Assembly: GCA_016490735.1 (NCBI GenBank)
Contig: JAEMWC010000053.1
Span: 1,443,501-1,507,500 of the forward strand
Source: Pachyseris speciosa
Taxonomy: Eukaryota; Cnidaria; Anthozoa; Scleractinia; Pachyseridae
DNA length: 64,000 bases
Direction of reading: 5' to 3'
Shown here: piece after piece, positions 31,795 through 45,157 of the stretch
Layout: the number at the start of each line of letters is the position of its first letter
Position numbering within the stretch: the first letter of the stretch is position 1
Translations under genes and position numbers: made by a program
The notes under the pieces: model-generated
What the model was told of the DNA's origin: nothing
Databases searched by the model: none
Seen by the model: the letters and a program-made list of their open reading frames with translations, nothing else

Positions 31795-33663
31795 ACGATT
31801 ATTAACCATGTTTGCCTGTCAGATGCGATCATTAATTGTGCGTTCCAAGATTATTAAGAGCGAATGTTGCCAATGGTCAAACATTTGGTGGCAACAGCTG
31901 AAAAATCAATTTTGCCCATATTTCAAAGTTACGTAGGCCTCAATGGGAAACAAATCACTACACACTTTGTTTGGCTGAATATCGATTTATTGTCGAGAAA
32001 ATCGATAATAACCGAATTCCGTCAAAATGCTGCTTTTGGTGCTCAAAATTTAAGACGAATCTCGGAGCGTCGCGTCACCAAATGAAACAGGCTAGACAAA
32101 TAAAAACTACTAAATCTTAAAAAACAACATCAAGCCATAGAGTTGGCAACAATTTGAGCTATTCTTGTCCACTTTTTTTCAAAATCTAATTAAATTTATC
32201 TTATCTACTTTTAACTCGATTAAAGATAGGTCAAAAGTAACCCCTTATTTAACTATGTGCTACACAAAATAATTGACTGAAAATCTGCCTTTTGGAAGTC
32301 AAAGTGTAGTTCCTTTCGTTCTCCAAAGGATTTTTTGGGGAAATGATTCAGCTCGATTTAATCAAATTTAGAAGTTGGATAAAATGCGCTGATTCGACGG
32401 TGCCGTTAATTAGTCGGAAATGTACACACATACACGCAAACTCAATATTTTCGCATTTTAAGTCCAATCTACAACTTATTTAACATAATATCCTCATACC
32501 TTCATGTAGTTATGTGAAAGAAGAGGGCTGCAGTCCTAAAATTGTTACATCGTTCACGCAAAAGCAGTATAACTTGGCAGGATAGCGCAACGGCTTCTGA
32601 TCATGAGCTGTTTACAAAGCTTATTTCGGGGTTTTTGATTTGAGGTTTTTTCTGTTCCCATTTCGTTGAAAAGGATGCAGCAATTACTTCACATACGAGA
32701 TCTTTCCTTAAATATTAGTCTTCAACCGAACAGCGAACCAAATGTAAGTGGAACGTCGCTAGTTCAAGGAAATGGTCTCGTGTGGTGCAATAGCGTTAAT
32801 TAATTCAAAACGAGGTCTACTGAAATTGACAGGAGTGGAACACTGGACTGTGAAACACATGGGCTTCGGAAAATTAGTTCGAGTTTTAAATAGGCAAAAC
32901 AAGAGTAAACAAGCATTTAACCCCCATCCTTATTAATTAAAATATCAATGTATTTTGTAAATTATTTTTTAGGTGGATAAAGCTCACACTTACGATGAAA
33001 AGAGTTTTCAAACTTCCTGTTCTCTTACTTTTCTTTGATCGAATATTATTTTAAAATGAATTACAGTCAAACTGATCAAATGAAATTGAGAGGTTGGTTC
33101 GGTAGATACGTGGTGTTTCACGTAATGTAATTATCATTTAGAGGTTTGATATGGCCGAGTAGAATTGCTCTATTTATCAGAACACTACATGACAATTTGA
33201 TTAGAGCCACCAAGAAGGAACCGCGTGGGAAGACTGTTGCCTTGAATAAAGGTAAGGATTTTTCCAAAATCAGAAAAAGAACCCAAAGAGATGGTGCTTA
33301 TCGTTTTCAATTCTGTTTTCCATTGTGATTTTTCATTGACAAGAGAGTAGAGGCTGCGGAGGTAAGAAAATTTCCCACGTTTCGTTTATATATTTTTTAT
33401 TCGTTGATTAATTGATTTAAGAGTGCTTTTTTAAGAAACTGATATATTGAATTCATTTGTTTTCTCTTTACTTTCATATTAATTTCTATTGATTGTTTGC
33501 TTCATTGATTGATTGATTGATCGATCGATCGATCGACTGATGTTCCGGAATTCTCAGGAATGGTCCCTGTTCCTCCCTTTATCAACGCCCGTCAATTGTC
33601 AATAGGAATTCGCACGAAGCACTGTCAAAACACTCGCTCGAAACACTGTCAACTGCTTCGCGT

Positions 33664-36600
33664 GTGGTTTTTTTTAATATGGATGTCTACTGCTCGTTCA
33701 AAGCTATAGTTGGAGGAAACTGTGGTTTCGACAGACGATCCATAAAACACGAAAAGGTAATTATACCTCTACTAGCCTGTTCAAGCGGATTGATAACCAT
33801 TCAACCAGTTTCGGTTTTTCCGGGCCAAAAGACGAAGTTGACCTAATCCTCAGCCGAGCAGCCATATTCTCTTCTCCTGTTAACATACATTCTATGACAA
33901 TATGTCCCTCGCATCGTGCAAAGCTTGGTTTGGGGTGGACGAGAGGCGCTAGTACGAGGTGCAGAGTTCCATCTGAAATATCAAATCATGGCAAAAGTGA
34001 CAGAACCTGGCCAAAGTGCGATAGAGGAATAGGGAAACAGGATTCTCAAATCATATTAAAGAGAACAGGAGTGTTTCTTCAAGTTGGCTCAGGTGAACTG
34101 ACTTTTTGCATGCTTATCTATTCAACTCACCCGAAATTTATTTTTGTTTACTACAAATTGCATAATTAACTTCTGACAGCTCTTGATTTCCTTCAGGTAT
34201 TTGCATAACATGTCGAAAAACCCTACGAGCCCTCGTTACAGACGAGAAAGAAGCAACTACTGTAACTTCACCATCTGTCGCCATCCAGGACGTTAATATT
34301 GCTGAACAGATGGAAGTGCTTACTCTGGTAAGCTTTGACCACATTTCTTAACTTGCAGTGTTCGTGCCAATGACATACTACACGCCAGGTTCAGAAAGAC
34401 TATTCTCAGAAACTTGTCCCAGGATCTGGCCCCTTTTGCATATATATGTTTATACCAGGAGGCTGGTTACAGAACCTTGATGCAAAACAATATAATAAGG
34501 TCCATCTCTATACTCGTGTTATCTACATTTTAAACTTTAAATTAGTGTTAGGTTATGTTATGTTTCGTTATGTTATGTTATGTTATCTAATGGAAAGCGA
34601 AATAATAATACAAGAAATATCTTGGAGTTTATGAATTGCTTTTCCTTTTTTCGATTCAGAAAGAAGCGGAAGAGGAGATAGGAGAGGAGCCTCATGAAGT
34701 CTCTTTCACTTCAAAGTTAAGGCCCACATTAGAAGCAAGTCTTTACGAGCCATCTTTCTCCGAGGAAAAAAGTGGCTCACCAAGAGAAAAGCTAAACGAG
34801 TTCCTCACTTCAAGGGATATTAGTCCAATCCGCCATTCTTTGGAAAAACCGTGGGTAGAAGCATCCGAATGGACAAAACGGTATTATACCCGAAAGGCGC
34901 GACAAACTGTTAATGCATGTTTGAATGAAATTGCCCCTGAGGACTCTGAAATGCTGCTCTCCTCACTGGTTAAATCAAAGCTTGAAGAAACTACTATCGA
35001 CTCCTCTCTAATGGAATGTCTCACTGAATGTTACAACAATGCGACTCACTGGAGCACTCGAAGACAGATTTTATCCATCATGGCAGACAAACTGACTTTC
35101 AAGGATTTGCAGAGATGGATGCCTAACTTATCCAGGTATCGCTTTAACATAGCTAGACATCACTTATTGCTCCATGGTCGAGGCTCCAAAGTTCCTTCTG
35201 TTAAAATCACGAGGATGTATATTGCGCCAGAGAAGCTCGATCATTTCTTGTCATTTATTACGAGTACTCACATTATACAAGATCTACCTTTTGGCGAGAA
35301 AACATTAAAGCTTTCATCAAATGTCGAAATAAAGGTTCCCAATGTTGTGAGAAGTCTCATCCCTGAGCAAATTGTGCTGCAGTATCTTAGCTACTGCAAA
35401 GATGTGGGTTTCACGCCAATTAGTCGTAGTACGCTATGCAAAGTGCTCAGTGTATGTTCCGCTTCCACGAGGAAATCCCTGCAGGGGTTAGACTATGTTT
35501 CAGCAGCTGGTGCCAAAGCGTTTGACGAATTGGAAAAGGTGGTCGACAAACTTGGAGATGACTATGGAAAGGGCTTCACATGGGCCAAAATACAGAAAGA
35601 GCAACTTCAACTAGCTAAACGCTACCTAAAAGGTGACTACAAGGTAAAGATTTTCTACAAGTGCAGTAGCTTTATTTTAACAAAAGAAAAATAGCAGTCA
35701 TCTTTATATTACCCTAGAGTCAATGTTCACCATGGTACGGAAATTTCCTTTGACGAAACACAAACCACTCAACCGGAAATTTCGGAAATTCCAAGAAGAA
35801 TATCAAATGGAACCGAATTCAGTTTACCGTTAAGAAATTTCGAAAACTTGGGTATACCTCGTGAGGTTGTCCTCTCTTTCTGAAATTCCGGAAAATGCTG
35901 TTGTTTATTCATAAGTAAGAAAGTCAATGTATGATTTGGGCGTATTTTATAATTATTATTTGAAGCATATGTAAGACTGTAAGTATAGGCTTCTTCGCTT
36001 ACCGAAAAACAGCTGAATTGTATCGTTCGTGATTTGCAATTTCTACTAACCATTGTAAGTAGAAACAACTTAGTATAATGATGCTGAGGCTGCGATCCTT
36101 TTGGTCATCACCAAGAATCGCGACCTCTGGGCGGGTCCAACACCTGACGTACTCGATAAATGGAACTCCCGTCAAATTTGGCAAATCTGATTGGCCCAGA
36201 ATGCGAACGAATACTTTGCGCATGCTCAGAAAATCAGGTCCGACAAGAGGTCGCGATTCTTGGTGCTAACCTAAGAGATCGTGGCCTCTAAGGACGAGAA
36301 TTTCTGTTTTCGCGTCTTGAGAAGGTCTTACAAAATGGGACTGTTACCAGATACATCGTCCTTAGTCTGTACACGCCCTGCCTTGACAACAGATGTCATC
36401 TTGACATATCAACTGTTTTCTAGTTCCATTATCTGCGTTAAATACCTGTTTCTATTTTTAAAGGTCCACGTCTCAAATGAGTCCATGATCCCTGATCATT
36501 TTCGTGCTTACGCTCTGAGCTATCCTCAAGATAACGATTACATCAAGATATGTGATCACGAGCACAACACAAGATGTGACAGATGCGAAATTCTCCCTAC

Positions 36601-38397
36601 TGTATTTCATGAAATCCATGAAGTCCTTGGTAGTGTTGACTGCGATGAAGAACGAGACGAGATGGAGTACGAAATGACACAAGACAGAATATTCAAGCTT
36701 GGAAGTCCCACCTTCTTCGGGCGATAAACCAGGATGCGGCAAGGCACGAAATCCTTGAAAATCTTGATGCAAAGTCCGTTTTTCTCACTATGGATTGGGC
36801 AATGAAGTTCTTGCCAAGAAAATTCCGTGAAAGCCAAAGCGACTGGTTCGGAAAGCGTGGAATTCCTTGGCATATCAGTGTAGCTATGAGAAACAATGCC
36901 CATTATGAAACTGAAATGTTAACTTTCGTACATTCTTTTGAAAGCTGCACTCAGGACAGTTCAACTGTTCTTGCCATTATTGATGACGTTCTCACTCAAC
37001 TTAAAGAAATCATGCCAGAAATAAACTCTGTTTACCTCAGGCAAGATAACGCGGGGTGTTATCATTGCGCGTCAACGTTACTATTGGTCCATCGAGTGGC
37101 AACCAAGCATGGAATCAACCTGAAGCGCATTGACTTTTCAGACCCCCAAGGTGGAAAAGGCTCATGCAACCGTAAGGCCGCCACAATAAAAAGCCACATG
37201 AGAATCTATCTCAATGCTGGCCACGACATCGAGACAGCCTCGCAAATGATGACAGCCATTGAGTCATCTGGCGGAATGGCTGGAGTCAGCGTGACAGTGA
37301 GCGGTCCACAACCTACTGCAAAGTCTACGCCGGTGAAGTGGGAAGGAGTAAGTTTCATTAATAACATTGCATACTCCAACGAAGGTGTGCTAGTATGGAG
37401 AGCGTATGGAGTTGGTTGCGGTAAATTTTTACCTTGGAGCAGTTTCCGTGAACAAAGCAGTAGCCCTCTTCCTCAGTTAAACAAGCATGCAGATAATGGG
37501 AACTCCAACGTTTCTTTTCAAACCGTCAAAGCTAGACGACGTGATAAGCAAACAGTGGAATTGGCAAAGGCTTCAGCAACAGAGAATGGCAGTGACGACG
37601 AAACTAACTGTGAAAAAGGAAGCCGACTGTTTAATTGTCCAGAGGAGGGGTGTATCAAATCCTTCCAACAATTCTCGTCCTTAGAAAAACATCTGGAGTG
37701 TGGCAAACACAAGTATGCCCTAGAACACGAAACGCTGTACGACAAAGCAATGACATTATACGCAGCTAAACTGGAGCATGGAGCTGGTGTTGTTCCAGAA
37801 ACTGTGGATGAAGATGTATTCATGTCGTTAGAGGGTGAAGGTCCAGCACTATCGATGGGATGGGCTCTTAAGTCAGCAACAGCAACAAGAAGAAACCTCA
37901 CCGATGCTCAGAAAAACTATCTTACTGAAGTGTTCCAGGAAGGGGAACGCACCGGAAAAAAGGCTGATCCTACTAACATTTCGAAGGCAATGCGAAGAGC
38001 CAAGCACAGTGATGGCTCCAGTATCTTTGAAAAGGACGACTTCCTCACACCTCTGCAAATAGCAGGATTTTTTTCTCGCTTAACAGCGAAAAAAACTTAC
38101 AGCACTGGCGGTGAAGACACTGAAAGACATGAGGCAAACACAGAGAAAGACATCCAAGAGCTGACTGAGGAAGTAATGAAGACTTTTGCTCTACAGCATC
38201 CAATCATGTTTGACAAATACAACATTTGTGAAATCGTGTGCCAGTCCAGGCTTTCAAAGTTTTCCGTAGGCATGCTACGGGAGATTTGCACCGCGCTTGA
38301 GCTAGACGTATCTTCAATAACCAGCAAGCGCAAGCAGCCCTATATGGATATTCTGCAAGAATTAGTTGACAAGTGTGGTTGTAAAAGCATTAACTAA
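33664..38397 (+). pseudogene. Multi-exon transposase-like gene with C2H2 finger
   Basis: Probable exons are about 33664-33756 (ends HEK/gtaatt), 33880-34092, 34195-34329 (GICITCRKTLRAL, ends /gtaagc), 34661-35643 (starts after tcgattcag, ends /gtaaag) and 36463-38397. Early exons have Cys-His pairs (ICPSHRAKLGLGW). The last exon has a likely RNase-H-like core: LTMDWAMKFLP near 36785, YLRQDNAGCYHC near 37040 and DPQGGKGSCNRKAATIKSHM near 37145. Next come a C2H2-like finger (CPEEGCIKSFQQFSSLEKHL) and a helical tail. One frameshift near 36680 breaks the last exon. The role would be element mobility. The family is not named with confidence. Confidence 0.6.
36080..36283. repeat. MITE inside the transposase intron
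   Basis: CACCAAGAATCGCGACCTCT (36109-36128) has its exact complement near 36247-36266, with looser outer matches. It lies in the intron between the two large exons. Confidence 0.65.
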
Positions 38398-39575
38398 ATG
38401 TCTAATGCAAACAAGGCTTGAATTCCTGGCCTGCGAAAAGATTCATTCCTCCTTCGTATTTTTAAAACGCGACCTACATTCCCCAAGCCACGTGTTTCAC
38501 AGTCCAGTGTTCAATTCTTGCACAGATGTCACGGATTTCAGTAGAATTAATTAGCGTTATTCCGCCACACGAGAACGCGACCCTGAACTAGCGACATTGC
38601 GCTTACATTTGGTTCGCTGTTCGATATTTAAGCAAAGATCTTATGTGAAGTAATAACAGCCTCCTTTTCAACGAAATGGGAACAGAAAAACCTCGAATCA
38701 AAACCCTGAAATACCCTTTGTAAACAGCTCATGATCAGGAGGCGTTGCGCTATCCTGCCAAGTTATACTGCTTTTACGTGAACGATGTAACAGTTTTAGG
38801 ACTGCAACCCTCTTCTTTGATACAACAACATGAAGGTATGAGGATACTATGTTAAATAAGTTGTAGATTGGACTTAAAATGCGAAAATATTGAGTTTGCG
38901 TGTATGTGTGTACATTTCCGACTAATTAACGGCGCCGTCGAATCAGCGCGTTTTACCCAACTTCTAAATTTGATTAAACCGAGCTGAATCATTTCCCCAA
39001 AAAATCCTTTGGAGAACGAAAAGAACTACACTTTGACTTCCAAAAGGCAGATTTTCAGTCAATTATTTTGTGTAGCACATAGTTAAATAAGGGGTTACTT
39101 TTGACCTATTTTTAATCGAGTTAAAAGTAGATAAGATAAATTTAATTAGATTTTGTAAATAAATGGGCAAGAATTCCTCACATTGCTGTCAGCAAATGTT
39201 TCGATGTTGTTTTTCAAGATTTGATAGTTTTTATTGGTCCAGGTTGTTATATTGGCTTTAGCGAAGCTTCGGGATTTGTCTGAAATTGTGAGCTCCAAAA
39301 GCGGCATTTTGACGGAATTCAGTTACTATCGATTTTCTCGAAAATAAATCGATATTCAGCCAAACGAAGTATGTAGTGATTTGGCCTTTGAAGGCCTACC
39401 TAAATTGAGAATATGAGCCGAATTGATTTTTTGGCTGTTGCCACTATATTTTGAAAATGTTCAATTTTTGCCCACATTTGCTCTTAACCGTAGAACCATC
39501 CAAACACGATTAATAATTGTGAATTTTACGATTATTAGTCGTAAAGTACACGATTATTAATCGCAGAACATTAAT

Positions 39576-40444
39576 GTGTTGACTAGAGCAATGTACCTTC
39601 TAGGTTGTTGAGCTTAAATAAATAGTGACAAATTGGTCAATGGAAACCTTTCTTTCCTCAGTCAATTCAAGTCTATGTTTTAGAATGAATGGATTAAAAC
39701 CTATATTTGTATAAACGTGAAGGAGTTCTCACATAACTTTCCACTAAAAGTGTACACATTGTGGATTGCTGTTTGCTTCTATGAACTTACCACAGCGAAG
39801 AAATACCAATGCCGTTTCAAGGCAAAATCACCGTCTTTTGCAAAGGAAAGAGAACTTAGCAGCGATATACGATTCTGCTTTTCCAAGAGAAGTGGTATTT
39901 TTAGTGGTATTTTGACAGTATTTCGCAGAAACCTTTCGAATATTTGGCAGACTGTCGGATCCACGGGTCGTGTCTGTTTCACTGTGAATGGATTCTTTCA
40001 CGTGCATTGAGGTTTTTATTTTTTAGCAATTTAGAACAGATATCGGCTTGAAGCTACATGAAAGCGGTTAGTTCCCGGCCCTTCATTCGATTTTGCCACG
40101 GAGTCGATGGCAATTTTGCAGCGTGTTCACCTTAAAATTAAAACAAAAAACACCCAACACAGACATCAAACTCGATGACGCTCCAGTATGGCTTCGCATC
40201 GATCGTTGCGACGAGCAAACTTTTCCAAATAGCACTTTCTTGAGGCAAACATTTCTGTCATGGATTCGCTTAATAAAAAGTTTTAGGGGAAACAACTTCA
40301 GGAAATTACTTTTCGGAAAGAAATGTCGAGCAGCCTTGCAAATTTGACCGGCTAACTTTTTTCTGTAATGGCGGCTGGAGATCGAAAATTTCCTCATGAC
40401 AAACTCTGGTGAACGTACGAATAGTAACCTGAGATGACGCCACG
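39576..40444. other. No supported gene
   Basis: Short frames occur (for example 39717-40010 +, 40083-40604 -), but none shows a domain. A single-exon remnant cannot be excluded. Confidence 0.35.
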
Positions 40445-40672
40445 TACGATTAATAACCGTGCTTTCTACGGTTATTAATCGTAACTTGCATGCATAATAA
40501 CCGTAAGTGACACCGTTCCAGTATAATAACCGTAGAACACCGCATTGTACGGTTATTATACTGGTTTGACGCGAATAGTACGTATAATAACCGTACAATA
40601 GCATATAGTACGGATATTATCATGTGCAAAAAAAGTATTTTGACACTCCAGAAGTAAATTGACACCTGTTAT
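40445..40672 (+). repeat. Palindrome-rich repeat, left copy
   Basis: The block has repeated TATAATAACCGTA and TACGGTTATTATA units, followed by TTGACACTCCAGAAGTAAAT. The segment from about 40530 recurs almost unchanged and in the same orientation at 42362-42513. Confidence 0.75.
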
Positions 40673-40734
40673 ATTCGTTCTTCAATCTGCATCGCAGTTC
40701 AAATATACGATTTTCATACATATTCATACATATT

Positions 40735-42361
40735 CACACGCCCAGGCCTTTGGTTTCGTAAGGGTGTTATAGCCGAGGGGTGGGTTACCAGGCTGGACTC
40801 TCGCAGCCTCTCAAAGTACCCCTCAAGGCGTGCGTCTCTCATAGCCTCTGGCAGCCAAGTCCAACTCCGGCCTCCTCGTGGCCAAACTGGCACCACTTTC
40901 AGGAGCAGCGGCAAAGGTGAGTTACTGGCGCCTTAAAACCAGTTGCCCGCGGTAGATGGGACTCTTCAGCTTTGGAAGGCAGCTCATCTAGGGGAAGGAA
41001 AACCCTGATTCCAAATCTCCGCTGCCTTGCGGCGATCCAGAAAAGGCTTCAGGAAGGTCACCTCAAGGAAAAAGACCCGGGGTGGAGCCCCGAAGGTGCT
41101 TGTAGCCACTCTGCATCTGCATCCGGCAACTCCTGCAGTGGACCTGGCCCCAAGTTGTATTGGTTCATCCTTTCCCTTGGATCCTGCCAGCGACACCGAG
41201 AGGGGGACACTGAAGTGTGGGCTGCCCAGCGTCTCCATATTCACACGCCTAGGCCTTTAGCGCACCTGGAGAGTTGACCTCCAGCAGAGTCGCAAGATTC
41301 CAGCACAATTAACGGGATGAGGCAGTTACTGGTTATGAGTTCTGGCCAATAGGCATAACGACGGAGTGCCAGGGGCCTTGATCGATGGTGGGAGAGGCTC
41401 TTCAGTTTCATTGGGTAGCTACCGCCCGCCTCAAGCCGGGGAGCCCCGGCCAGTAAGGTGCTAACCCTGTCACACTCGCCTGCGTGCGTAGAGCTTAGGG
41501 GCAACTGTCCTGAAAAGTGAGTGTAATCCCGCACCAAGCAGTCAACTCAAGCAAACACCAAAGAAGACTCCAGCTCTTCGTTTTGCAAGCTGGAATGTCG
41601 GCACAATGTGCCCTGGACTCTCTGCAGACCCTCTGCAGATCGACGACTCCCACAAGACAGCCGTCATCAACAAGGAGTGGCACGACTTAACGTCGATGTC
41701 GCCTGCCTCCAGGAAACCCGGCTGCCTGACAGCGGATCCCGTAGAGAATCACACTACACCTGTCTCAGGATGTGCCCAGGCAGCACGGGGGAAGTTTTGC
41801 CGTGAGGAACTCGATGCTCGCCACCACAGAAACACCCACAGGAGGAACATCAAGATTGTTCACCCTGCGCATGAAGACCTCCCTAGGCTACGTCAACATC
41901 ATCTCAGCCTACGCTCCTGCATTAACCTCCACCCCTGAAGCGTAGGACCAGTTCTACGAGGACCTAAGAGACGTGCTGTCGGGAATCCCAAACTCCGAAG
42001 CCATATACTTGCTAGGCGACTTCAACGCCCGCATTGGGGCTGACTGGCCCACCTGCCCCACCTGCCAAGGCCACCAGGGCAATTGCAGGATGAACGATAA
42101 CAGACAGAGACTGCTCGAACTCTGTTGCCACCATAGCCTCTGCATCACTAACTCTTACTTCACATGCAAGACGATGCACAAAGTGTCTTGGAGACACCCT
42201 CGGTCCCGCCACTGGCACCAGCTAGACCTCGTCATTACCAGGAGGGTGGACCTCAGCACCATCCTTCACACGCGAAGCTACCACAGCTCTGATTGCGACA
42301 CCGACCACTCTCTCGTTGCCAGCAAGGTCAGGCTGAAGCCCAGAAAGATCCAGCACACCAA
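40735..42361 (+). mobile_element. LINE 5' part (leader plus endonuclease), truncated at its 3' side
   Basis: The 5' region with two CACGCC(C/T)AGGCCTTT direct repeats (40738, 41243) leads into an AP-endonuclease domain broken by frameshifts. Pieces read as NVDVACLQETRLPDSGS near 41690, YLLGDFNARIGADW near 42007 and a DTDHSLVASKVRLKPRK end near 42300-42350, typical of CR1-type LINEs. There is no reverse transcriptase: sequence stops at the right copy of the palindromic repeat. LINE copies usually lose the 5' side, so keeping only the 5' side suggests capture or recombination. Confidence 0.65.
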
Positions 42362-42513
42362 GTATAATAACCGTAGAACACTGCATTGTACAGTTATTAT
42401 ACTGGTTTGACACGAATAGCACGTATAATAACCGTACAATAGCATATATTACGGATATTATCCTGTGCTCCAAAAGTATTTTGACACTCCAGAAGTAAAT
42501 TGACACCTGTTAT
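42362..42513 (+). repeat. Palindrome-rich repeat, right copy
   Basis: A direct repeat of 40530-40675 with a few base changes, beginning TATAATAACCGTAGAACA. The two copies bracket the LINE fragment. Confidence 0.75.
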
Positions 42514-42746
42514 ATGTGAATGATCATAGCAGTTATGAACACTACTTCAGCAGTAGTGAAAACCGCCTGTAAAGGAGAACAAAATGACCAGCACTCAGTT
42601 GGCTTGTTAACTTAGCTGGTAGAGCACTGTACTGGAATCCTAGAGGTCGTGGGTTCGAATCCCGTACAATCCTGAAATTTTTTTCAGGCTTTATTTTTTA
42701 CTACTGTTTAAGTAGTGTTCATAACTGCGATGATTATTCACATATT
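42511..42746. repeat. tRNA-like repeat with inverted ends
   Basis: The ends TATGTGAATGATCATAGCAG (42512) and its near complement (42711-42746) form about 34-base inverted repeats. Inside, 42601-42674 has a tRNA-like body: a TTAGCTGGTAGAGCA D-arm region and GTGGGTTCGAATCCC T-arm with a perfect B-box. A CCTGAAATTTTTTTCAGG hairpin follows. Related end sequence appears at 29908-29960. I take it as a SINE/MITE-type repeat, not a working tRNA gene. Confidence 0.6.
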
Positions 42747-44144
42747 CAAAGAGAGGATAACCAAACCGTTTATTTCATTGCTAACTTTTCATTGGCTTTA
42801 CAACGTTTGATGAGCAAAAATTTTCATTATAACGGAGAAATCCAACGTTTGATTTCATCGCGCCATAGTAAAAAATTTTACTTCAAGATTTCTTGCGAAT
42901 TCCAGACCGGGCGTGGTCCGGATGGAATAAGGCTGGAACGGCTAAAAGCGCATTATTAGCCAATCAATTTCAAGGATTTAGGTTCCGTCCTGCTGAGATG
43001 CTTCAGGAAAAAAACAAGATCCTTTATTATTTTAAATACATTATAGATGCATATTTTTTATTAATATGAATTAGAAACAAAAATGAGATGTGGCATTGTT
43101 TCAAAATGATCGACAACTGCTTTATTCACTACTTTCACGCACTTTTCTTGGCATTGCGATTGAAGATGCCAACTTTGTACCAAAACCAAGATTATAAGAT
43201 TGACGATGAGTAGACCCCAGGCTTGCAAATGCAACTGAGGCAACGTTTTAATGCAATGAGCTAATAATAGTGAACGATTTTATCTTCGCCATATGCATAA
43301 TGACCATTATCCGAGCATTTTAGAAGGAAAGACAGAGTATTAAGTCGGAGCTTTTTACTGGGGAATGAAAGGTGGGATCGAGGAGTGATGAATGAATGAA
43401 TCATTCGTTTACCAGTCATTGATTTTTCACTCATTTAGATAAATGATTTTCCCCCGCTCATGCGACGATTAGAATCCCTCACCAATCATGCTTATCAATC
43501 AACCCTTATCACCAATCACGCTGTCTCAACTGCGGTAAAATCTATCGTACTATTTACCACTATGCAATTTTTTTAAGACTATTGAGTACATTTTTGAACT
43601 TTCCAACGTGTTTGGCTTGAAAACTATTTGAGTCTTAACTGGTACCCAGGCCACAGAAAAACAGTCTTGAAACTGTGTTTTGACGGTTAACATGATTAAA
43701 GCACGTGCATCATCTTCCAGTGAAATGATATGTCTTTTGAAGGGACAGCGTTCCTCAAACAAGTTTTAGTGGATATTTTCCTCGATAACCTTAACCTAGA
43801 ATCTGGAAGAACTTTCAAAAGAAGTAAAAGGATCGTAAACAGATCTTACTAGAGCACCTTCAATTATCTATAACTGGTCATTGCATCCAGCGTCATAGTG
43901 CTCTATCAATACCCCCTTCATGACATTCATAACGATGTTTCCTATTGATAATATTACGTCTCGAACAATCTACCACATACAACTTTCCCTGCAATGACAA
44001 TAGACCCTTCTAGCCTTTTTACCATCTAAAATACCAAAGACATAAAATCGATGCAGCAAAATCGTACGTGTATACTAAATGTGAAGTACATGCATAATCC
44101 AGTGGAAATAACTGTCCCTTTACACTAGATGTGTCTTGCATTTT
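42747..44144. other. No supported gene
   Basis: AT-rich DNA with short unconvincing frames only. It may be the non-coding flank of the transposase half that follows. Confidence 0.4.
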
Positions 44145-45157
44145 CTAGCTAAAATCGATCTACACGCTTTGTGAAGGAAATGGAACAGGCAGTTGTGACT
44201 GGTGGGAGAGTTGGGCACACGCAGAGAGACAAGTTTCCAAAGCCCCTTACCTTGCAGCTAGATTTCAACAAATCATTCAAGCCTCCTAAAATCACATCTC
44301 AGGACTGTTATTTCTCTGCAAAGCTAAGAACGTACCACCTGGGTATGTACTGTGCAAACGACGATAACATTTATTGTTTCCTGTATGACAAGTGTACTGC
44401 TAACTCAGGGCCGTATGAAGTCATCAGTCTTCTTGACTATTTACTCATTCAAATCGAGAATAAGCTCGGAAAACATGACCACATTATCATTTGGTGTGAT
44501 AACGCTCCTGGACAGTTCAAGGAATGTTTCCTGTTCTTTTACCTCGACTATATCGTGAGATGTGGGAAGTTTTTGAGAGCTGACTTGAAGTTTTTGCTGG
44601 AAGGACACACTTACTCCGTTTGTGATAGACGCTTTGGAACCATACAAACTATTTTTCAAAGGCAAGAAATTATCGACGTTCCTCGAAAATGGGCAACCGT
44701 TTTAGAACATGAGCAACTATCGAACGTGTTAGTTAACTGGGTTACATTGAATATGATAAAAGACTACAAATCTTTCCTCCGATTGCAAAACGTCAGCCGG
44801 AACAAGGATTTGGAGGGTGAACGATTTGAAGTAAAAAACATTGCCTGCCTCAATTTCGGTTACGGTGAAACAGTCAACGAGAATGAAGAGCTTCAGTTGG
44901 TGCATCTTCCAGAGAGTGTCTTTGTAAGATTCGAGATGAATTCTAAACAATTTCCGAGGAAAATTTCCTTTCTGAAGAAAAGGCAAGGCATTAAACTAAG
45001 GCCAGAACTTCTCACTACTGTGAGACAAGAAGGCCTGTGTGCGAGGATGTTAAATGATCTTGTGTTAAGTTGGCAAGGAAGTATCTCTCTGAACATGCTA
45101 CTCAATTTTATGAATCACTGCCTTCGGCAGATGAAGACAATGAAGACAGTGAATTAG
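44145..45157 (+). pseudogene. Transposase-like gene, catalytic C-terminal half
   Basis: The 328-codon frame begins after a possible acceptor (TTTTCTAG at 44151). It contains PLTLQLDFNKSFKPP near 44245, IIIWCDNAPGQFKECF near 44490 and FLLEGHTYSVCDRRFGTIQ near 44595. The Asp, Asp and His-x-x-x-x-Asp spacing matches the RNase-H-like core of an animal transposase-derived family (DUF7869-type). The N-terminal half expected before it is not upstream but on the opposite strand at 46660-47655. The frame itself is intact. Confidence 0.55.

Larger units (their letters stand above)
31795..39575. mobile_element. DNA transposon with 1.1-kb terminal inverted repeats
   Basis: 31795-32895 and 38465-39575 are inverted repeats that can be followed almost throughout with scattered differences (for example AATGTACACACATACACGCA on the left and its near complement at 38905). 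Both outer ends contain CGATTATTAATCG-like small palindromes. Inside lies a multi-exon DDE-transposase-like gene (33664-38397). I could not fix the target duplication, so the outer ends are approximate. The superfamily is uncertain. Confidence 0.65.

Noticed and set aside
40083..40604. 173-codon - frame as a gene
   Set aside because: Half of it is translation of the TATAATAACCGTA palindromic repeat, which gives a repetitive Tyr/Cys pattern without meaning.
42601..42674. Functional tRNA gene
   Set aside because: The D-arm and anticodon region are poor, and it lies inside a repeat with inverted ends, so a tRNA-derived repeat is more likely.
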